Shown here piece after piece: positions 60,584-64,000 of a DNA stretch of 64,000 bases. The first letter of the stretch is position 1, and each line of letters starts with the position of its first letter. The notes under the pieces are model-generated. The model was given only the letters and a program-made list of their open reading frames with translations. It was not told the origin of the DNA and searched no databases. Location of the stretch: assembly GCF_900108245.1 (NCBI RefSeq), contig NZ_FNUY01000017.1:1-64000 (forward strand). Direction: 5' to 3'. Both the position numbers and the translations under genes were made by a program. This DNA is from Allobosea lathyri. GTDB lineage: Bacteria > Pseudomonadota > Alphaproteobacteria > Rhizobiales > Beijerinckiaceae.

Positions 60584-61351
60584 TCACGCCCGCACGAATT
60601 GTCGCGCCAGCGCCTCCGTTGCCTTGACCAGCATCGCGGCATCGACGCCGACGGCCGTGAACAGCGTGCCGAGCTCGATACATCGGGCGGCGAAGGCGTT
60701 GTCCGGCGTGAGGATGCCGGCGGGCTTCCCGCAGGCTCCGATCCGGGCAATCGCCTCCTCGATCAGTGCCTTGACCTTGGGGTGACCGGGATCTCCGACA
60801 TGACCGAGGCTCGCTGCCAGATCGGCCGGCCCAATGAAGACGCCATCGACACCCTCGACCGAGGCAATGGACTCGAGGTTATCCAGCGCTTCCTGCGTCT
60901 CGATCTGCACGAGCAGGCAAAGTTCCTCCTCTGCCCGCATGCCGTAGTTCGGGACCCGGCCGAAACGGGTGGCGCGCGTCACGCCCGAGACGCCACGGAT
61001 GCCGCCAGGCGGATAGCGCATCGCGGAAACAGCGGCCTTCGCCTCCTCGGCATTCTGGACGTACGGGATCAGCAGCGTCTGGGCGCCGAAGTCGAGGAGG
61101 CGTTTGATCAGCACGGCATCGTTGCTGGCCGGACGGACCACGGCCGAAACCGGATATGGCGCTACGGCTTGTAACTGTGCGAGCACCGTCAGCGGATCGC
61201 CGGGAGAGTGTTCAGTGTCGAACAGCAGCCAGTCGAAGCCCGATCCAGCGACGGCTTCGGCCGCATAGGCGCCCGGCAGGCTGCACCACAGGCCGAGCTG
61301 ATGGCGGCGCTCGCTCAACGCACGCTTGAAGTTGTTCGGCGGGAGTTCCAT
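60584..61351 (-). CDS. HpcH/HpaI-family aldolase (4-hydroxy-2-oxoheptanedioate aldolase-like)
   Basis: A 255-residue class II pyruvate aldolase with a TIM barrel: GLWCSLPGAYAAEAVAGSG, FDWLLFDTEHSPGD, metal ligands in LLVQIETQEALDN and VFIGPADLAAS, and a GILTPDNAFAARCIELG end. It splits a 4-hydroxy-2-oxo acid to pyruvate and an aldehyde. The ATG at 61351 is chosen; the frame upstream runs into the hydratase gene. It lies 7 bp after that gene, and the two enzymes act in sequence in meta-cleavage pathways. Confidence 0.88.
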   Translation of the reverse strand: MELPPNNFKRALSERRHQLGLWCSLPGAYAAEAVAGSGFDWLLFDTEHSPGDPLTVLAQLQAVAPYPVSAVVRPASNDAVLIKRLLDFGAQTLLIPYVQNAEEAKAAVSAMRYPPGGIRGVSGVTRATRFGRVPNYGMRAEEELCLLVQIETQEALDNLESIASVEGVDGVFIGPADLAASLGHVGDPGHPKVKALIEEAIARIGACGKPAGILTPDNAFAARCIELGTLFTAVGVDAAMLVKATEALARQFVRA

Positions 61352-61358
61352 GGCGACC

Positions 61359-62141
61359 TCAGGTGAAAGAGACGCCGATGGCGCCGAGTGGGCCATAGTC
61401 GGCCTGGATGACGTCACCGGCAACGATATCGACAGGCCGCGTGAAAGAGCCGGCGAGCACGATCTGGCCCTTCTTCAGGCCCGCACCAACGACATGGAGC
61501 TTGTTGACGAGCCAGGCGATGCCGGCGGCAGGATGGCCCATGATCGCGGCCGAGACACCCGATTCCTCGATGATACCGTTCTTCGACAAGGTCGCGCCAA
61601 CCCAGCGGATATCGACATCCATCGGGCGGATCGGCCGGCCGCCGACGACAATCGCTCCGAAGGCTGCATTATCGGCGATCGTATCGGTGATCGCGCGTGG
61701 CACCTCGGTGCGATAGTCGATGATCTCCAGCGCGGGCACGACCATCTCGGTCGCACGCATCACGTCATAGATGCGCTTGCCCGGTCCTTCGAGATCCTCG
61801 CCCATGATGAAAGCGAGCTCGACCTCCAGACGCGGCTTGATGAAGAGGTTCGCCTTGATCTGGGCGCCGTCGTTGAACAATGCGTCATCGAGGATGCAGC
61901 CATAATCGGGCTCGCTGATCTTCGAGGCCATCTGCATGGCGCGCGAGGTCAGGCCGATCTTGTGCCCGACCATGCGTGCACCGCTTGCGATCCGCGCATC
62001 CGCCCACAGGCCCTGGATGCGATAGGCGTCTTCCAGCTCGATCTGGGGATATGTCTTGCTCAATTGCGGGATCGGTTTGAGCGTGCGCTCAGCCTGCAAC
62101 AAGGCATCGGCAGCCGTCTGGCGCTCAGCATCGGTCAACAT
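61359..62141 (-). CDS. 2-oxo-hept-4-ene-1,7-dioate hydratase family (HpaH/MhpD-like)
   Basis: A 260-residue FAH-superfamily hydratase: AYRIQGLWADARIASGARMV, GHKIGLTSRAMQ, PDYGCILDD, and PRLEVELAFIMG with acidic metal ligands. It adds water to a 2-oxo-alkenoate, making the substrate of the HpaI-like aldolase. It lies between the aldolase and the intradiol dioxygenase. Hydratases of this type normally follow extradiol cleavage, so the intradiol enzyme next door is odd. Confidence 0.88.
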   Translation of the reverse strand: MLTDAERQTAADALLQAERTLKPIPQLSKTYPQIELEDAYRIQGLWADARIASGARMVGHKIGLTSRAMQMASKISEPDYGCILDDALFNDGAQIKANLFIKPRLEVELAFIMGEDLEGPGKRIYDVMRATEMVVPALEIIDYRTEVPRAITDTIADNAAFGAIVVGGRPIRPMDVDIRWVGATLSKNGIIEESGVSAAIMGHPAAGIAWLVNKLHVVGAGLKKGQIVLAGSFTRPVDIVAGDVIQADYGPLGAIGVSFT

Positions 62142-62177
62142 AGCGGTACTCCCTGGCAGCGTGAGCGCGCGAGCGCT

Positions 62178-63071
62178 TCACTTGATCGGCGGGCGCGGCA
62201 GGACGGTCTCGCCGGGCTCCATCACATAGGTGTAGTCGAGGGCGTACCAGGGCGTGGCCATGCCCGGATCGGTCGGGTGCGGCTCGTCGTGGCGGACATA
62301 GTCGCCGACCAGTGCTTTCGTGACGCCGAATTGCACGTCTGAATCGATATGCGGGTCGCGGGGGTCGTAGACCTGCGAAATCAGCACCTTGAAGCCGGGT
62401 TTGACGATCAGCGCGTGCAGATGCGCCGGGCGGTAGGGGTGGCGATCCTGCGCGGCGAGCAGCCGGCCGACGACTCCGTCGGTCGGGATCGGATAACCCA
62501 CCATCTTCACCGTCGAGAACCAGAAGCGGCCGTTTGAATCGGTCGTGAATTTGCCCCGCAGGTTCATCTCGGCCTGCTCGGGATCCTGGTTCTCATAGAG
62601 GCCGACAGGCGATGCGTGCCAGATGTCGATCTCGGCGCCTGAGATCGGCGCGCCCGACTTGTCGACGACTAGAGCCGTGACGAGCAGCGGGTCGCCTGGT
62701 GTATCCGAGCGGATGATCGTGCCGCCATTCTCGACGGGCGGGGCGTTCAGCCGCCAGAACGGCCCGAGCAGCGATTGCGAGGTCTCGGTGTTGCCGCCAT
62801 CGCCATTGTTGAGCAGGCAGACCAACGAGGAGACACCCAGCGAACCGGCCATCAAAACCATCTCGTTGTGGCTGTCGCTGGCGAGTTTGCCGATCTCGTT
62901 GAGAATCGCGGTCGCGTCGCGAAACTCGGCTTCGGTCAAACGGATGTCGCGGACGAATGCGTGGAGATGGCTGACCAGCGAGGTCAGGATTTCGCGTTGG
63001 CGAGGGTCTTTCGTGCGCTGCATCACGGCAAGCGCATCGCGCGTCACATCCTGATGGCTCTCGATGATCAT
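62178..63071 (-). CDS. Intradiol ring-cleavage dioxygenase, hydroxyquinol/catechol 1,2-dioxygenase type
   Basis: A 297-residue non-heme Fe(III) dioxygenase. The iron ligands are Y159 (VGLYENQ), Y193 (VGYPIPTDG), H217 and H219 (YRPAHLH); spacing from Y193 to H217 is 24, as in catechol 1,2-dioxygenases. The N-terminal helical linker domain (LTSLVSHLHAFVRDIRLTE) is of the catechol/hydroxyquinol group. It opens an ortho-dihydroxylated ring between the hydroxyls, giving a cis,cis-muconate type product. It is the promoter-proximal gene of the operon and divergent from a GntR regulator; a site in its promoter matches one in the regulator's promoter. Confidence 0.9.
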   Translation of the reverse strand: MIIESHQDVTRDALAVMQRTKDPRQREILTSLVSHLHAFVRDIRLTEAEFRDATAILNEIGKLASDSHNEMVLMAGSLGVSSLVCLLNNGDGGNTETSQSLLGPFWRLNAPPVENGGTIIRSDTPGDPLLVTALVVDKSGAPISGAEIDIWHASPVGLYENQDPEQAEMNLRGKFTTDSNGRFWFSTVKMVGYPIPTDGVVGRLLAAQDRHPYRPAHLHALIVKPGFKVLISQVYDPRDPHIDSDVQFGVTKALVGDYVRHDEPHPTDPGMATPWYALDYTYVMEPGETVLPRPPIK

Positions 63072-63098
63072 GGCGTCCTCCCAGCCCTTCCATGTCTA

Positions 63099-63117
63099 AT
63101 AATCGATTATATGTCAA
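63099..63117 (-). promoter_or_regulatory. GntR-type operator and -35 element, dioxygenase side
   Basis: ATAATCGATTAT (63099-63110), a perfect 12-bp palindrome, next to TGTCAA (63112-63117), which is TTGACA on the minus strand and serves as a likely -35. The same combination occurs in opposite orientation at 63283-63311. Confidence 0.65.
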
Positions 63118-63282
63118 TCGACAGGCGGGTGGCTATAGGCCGATTGCGGCGTCGGATGAGCCCTGTCCATCGTAAATCTCAGAAACTGCAACGATCTTCC
63201 GATCTTCTTACCAGTTCTCCGTCGCCATCCTCACGACAAGTGACTGTCTTCCATCCTGCGTAGAAAGCTGGGTAATGCTTGA

Positions 63283-63311
63283 TTGACATAAAAAATCGAT
63301 TATCCTATGCA
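63283..63311 (+). promoter_or_regulatory. Promoter of the GntR gene with matching operator
   Basis: TTGACA (63283-63288), 17-bp spacer, TATGCA (63306-63311). The spacer holds AAAATCGATTAT, a one-mismatch copy of the palindrome at 63099-63110. A regulator bound here would block RNA polymerase, so autorepression is likely. Confidence 0.65.
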
Positions 63312-63349
63312 CTAAGCCCGTTGCCGACGCGATGCCGGAGGAGGGGACG

Positions 63350-64000
63350 ATGAGCTTTAGCGCAAACGATCCCCCGTCCACCTCGGCGCGCCCTGCGGGT
63401 ATTACCGGGCCTGAGTCTAACGACCTGCAGGCTACCGGCGGCGCGACGCGCGACGCTGCTGATCTCAAGAACACCAAGGCCTCTCGCCTCGTAGGCCGCC
63501 TGCGCGAGGCGATCCTGTCGGGCGAGCTTGCTCCGGGTACCAAGATCAATCTGGATAGTGTGCGGCGCCGGCTCGATGTTTCACTCAGCCCGCTGCGCGA
63601 GGCGCTGGCGCGACTGATCGCAGTCGGGCTCGTCGAGCTTCACGACAATCGGGGCTACACGGTTGCGCCGGTGTCGCTGTCCAATCTTGCCGAGATCACC
63701 AAGCTCCGCGTCGAGTTCGAGAGCCTCGCGCTCTCATCCGCGATCGCGAAAGGCGATCTGGCCTGGGAGAGCGACGTCATGCGCGCGCTCCACCGCCTCA
63801 ACCGAACCGAGCGGATCGCAAGCGAGCCTGCGACGCTGGAGGCCTGGGAGCACGCTCATCGTGACTTCCACCTCGCGCTGATCACGGGCTGCGGCATGCC
63901 GCTGCTGCTGAATTCCTGCGTCATGCTACACAATCTGAACGACCGCTACCGCCGCATCTTCCTCGTGGCGCAGGGCGGAGATCGCAATGTCGCTGCCGAG
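63350..64000 (+). CDS. GntR-family regulator, FCD type (3' end outside window)
   Basis: The first 217 residues are visible and remain open at the window edge. A disordered N-terminus of about 40 residues is followed by the winged helix (SRLVGRLREAILSGELAPGT, then LDVSLSPLREALARL and an RGYTVAPVS end). The start of the FCD effector domain follows (TKLRVEFESLALSSAI, HRDFHLAL), with the metal-binding His expected. The ATG at 63350 follows GGAGGAGGGG, a very strong site. It is divergent from the intradiol dioxygenase operon and probably represses it, with an aromatic or dicarboxylic intermediate as effector. Confidence 0.93.
   Translation, partial: MSFSANDPPSTSARPAGITGPESNDLQATGGATRDAADLKNTKASRLVGRLREAILSGELAPGTKINLDSVRRRLDVSLSPLREALARLIAVGLVELHDNRGYTVAPVSLSNLAEITKLRVEFESLALSSAIAKGDLAWESDVMRALHRLNRTERIASEPATLEAWEHAHRDFHLALITGCGMPLLLNSCVMLHNLNDRYRRIFLVAQGGDRNVAAE

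Noticed and set aside
1..64000. CRISPR arrays, intact tRNA/rRNA genes, phage or conjugation genes
   Set aside because: No regularly spaced direct repeats, RNA gene folds, integrase or structural phage genes were found; the only complete mobile element is the IS5-family copy.

Overview
The window reads as chromosomal DNA from a GC-rich alphaproteobacterium of the Hyphomicrobiales, most like Bosea or a close relative. The evidence is the high GC, the EcfG-type (GGAAC-N16-CGTT) promoters, DUF1236, DUF1127, DUF2934 and KGG-type small proteins, class III cyclases with TPR tails, and many ABC and TRAP importers for organic acids, sugars and peptides. The genus is inferred from gene content only. 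I see no rRNA, intact tRNA, CRISPR array or prophage.

Layout. 1-3.4 kb holds a periplasmic nitrate reductase operon, napE-D-A-B (minus strand; napB runs off the left edge). 4.5-14.2 kb is a carbohydrate and stress region: a GT4 glycosyltransferase and GH13 glucosidase pair, a cold-shock gene with leader and terminator, and a tightly overlapping operon of mannose-6-phosphate isomerase, two-domain GT4, GH130 and a small conserved protein. 14.4-21.6 kb holds an IS630 remnant, a VOC protein, an FMN hydroxy-acid dehydrogenase, a ketopantoate-reductase-like enzyme, an orphan TRAP receptor, an autotransporter remnant, a KGG stress protein and an intact IS5-family element. 22.2-24.5 kb has a hybrid histidine kinase and a DUF2934 gene. 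Five near-identical EcfG-type promoters lie between 7.3 and 24.5 kb, so this part looks like a general-stress-response island.

24.8-35.2 kb is a catabolic locus with two divergent arms. One arm is a NylB-like serine hydrolase, aldehyde dehydrogenase, FAD oxidase and Rid protein. The other is a D-arginine-dehydrogenase-like enzyme, a dipeptide-type ABC importer lacking ATPases, and a LysR regulator. 35.5-38.9 kb has a TonB receptor and a cognate-looking binding protein. 39.2-45.1 kb is a LacI-ABC-metallophosphodiesterase operon interrupted by an interspersed repeat. 45.2-51.7 kb is a TetR gene, a 22-bp perfect palindrome, a TauD-type dioxygenase, a sugar ABC importer without ATPase, and a D-ribulokinase.

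52-60.1 kb is the most unusual part. It has a 1032-residue ABC-exporter-like protein with degenerate nucleotide-binding motifs, three copies of a Q-loop-like segment and a C-terminal cyclic-nucleotide-binding domain. Around it are a G1 (glutamic) peptidase, a vanadium-haloperoxidase/PAP2 phosphatase-like protein with a collagen-like N-terminus, a class III adenylate cyclase with TPR repeats, a cyclase remnant and a Crp-type regulator. I infer a cAMP signalling neighbourhood. 60.6-64 kb is an aromatic-acid locus (intradiol dioxygenase, HpaH-like hydratase, HpaI-like aldolase) divergent from a GntR regulator, with matching sites in both promoters.
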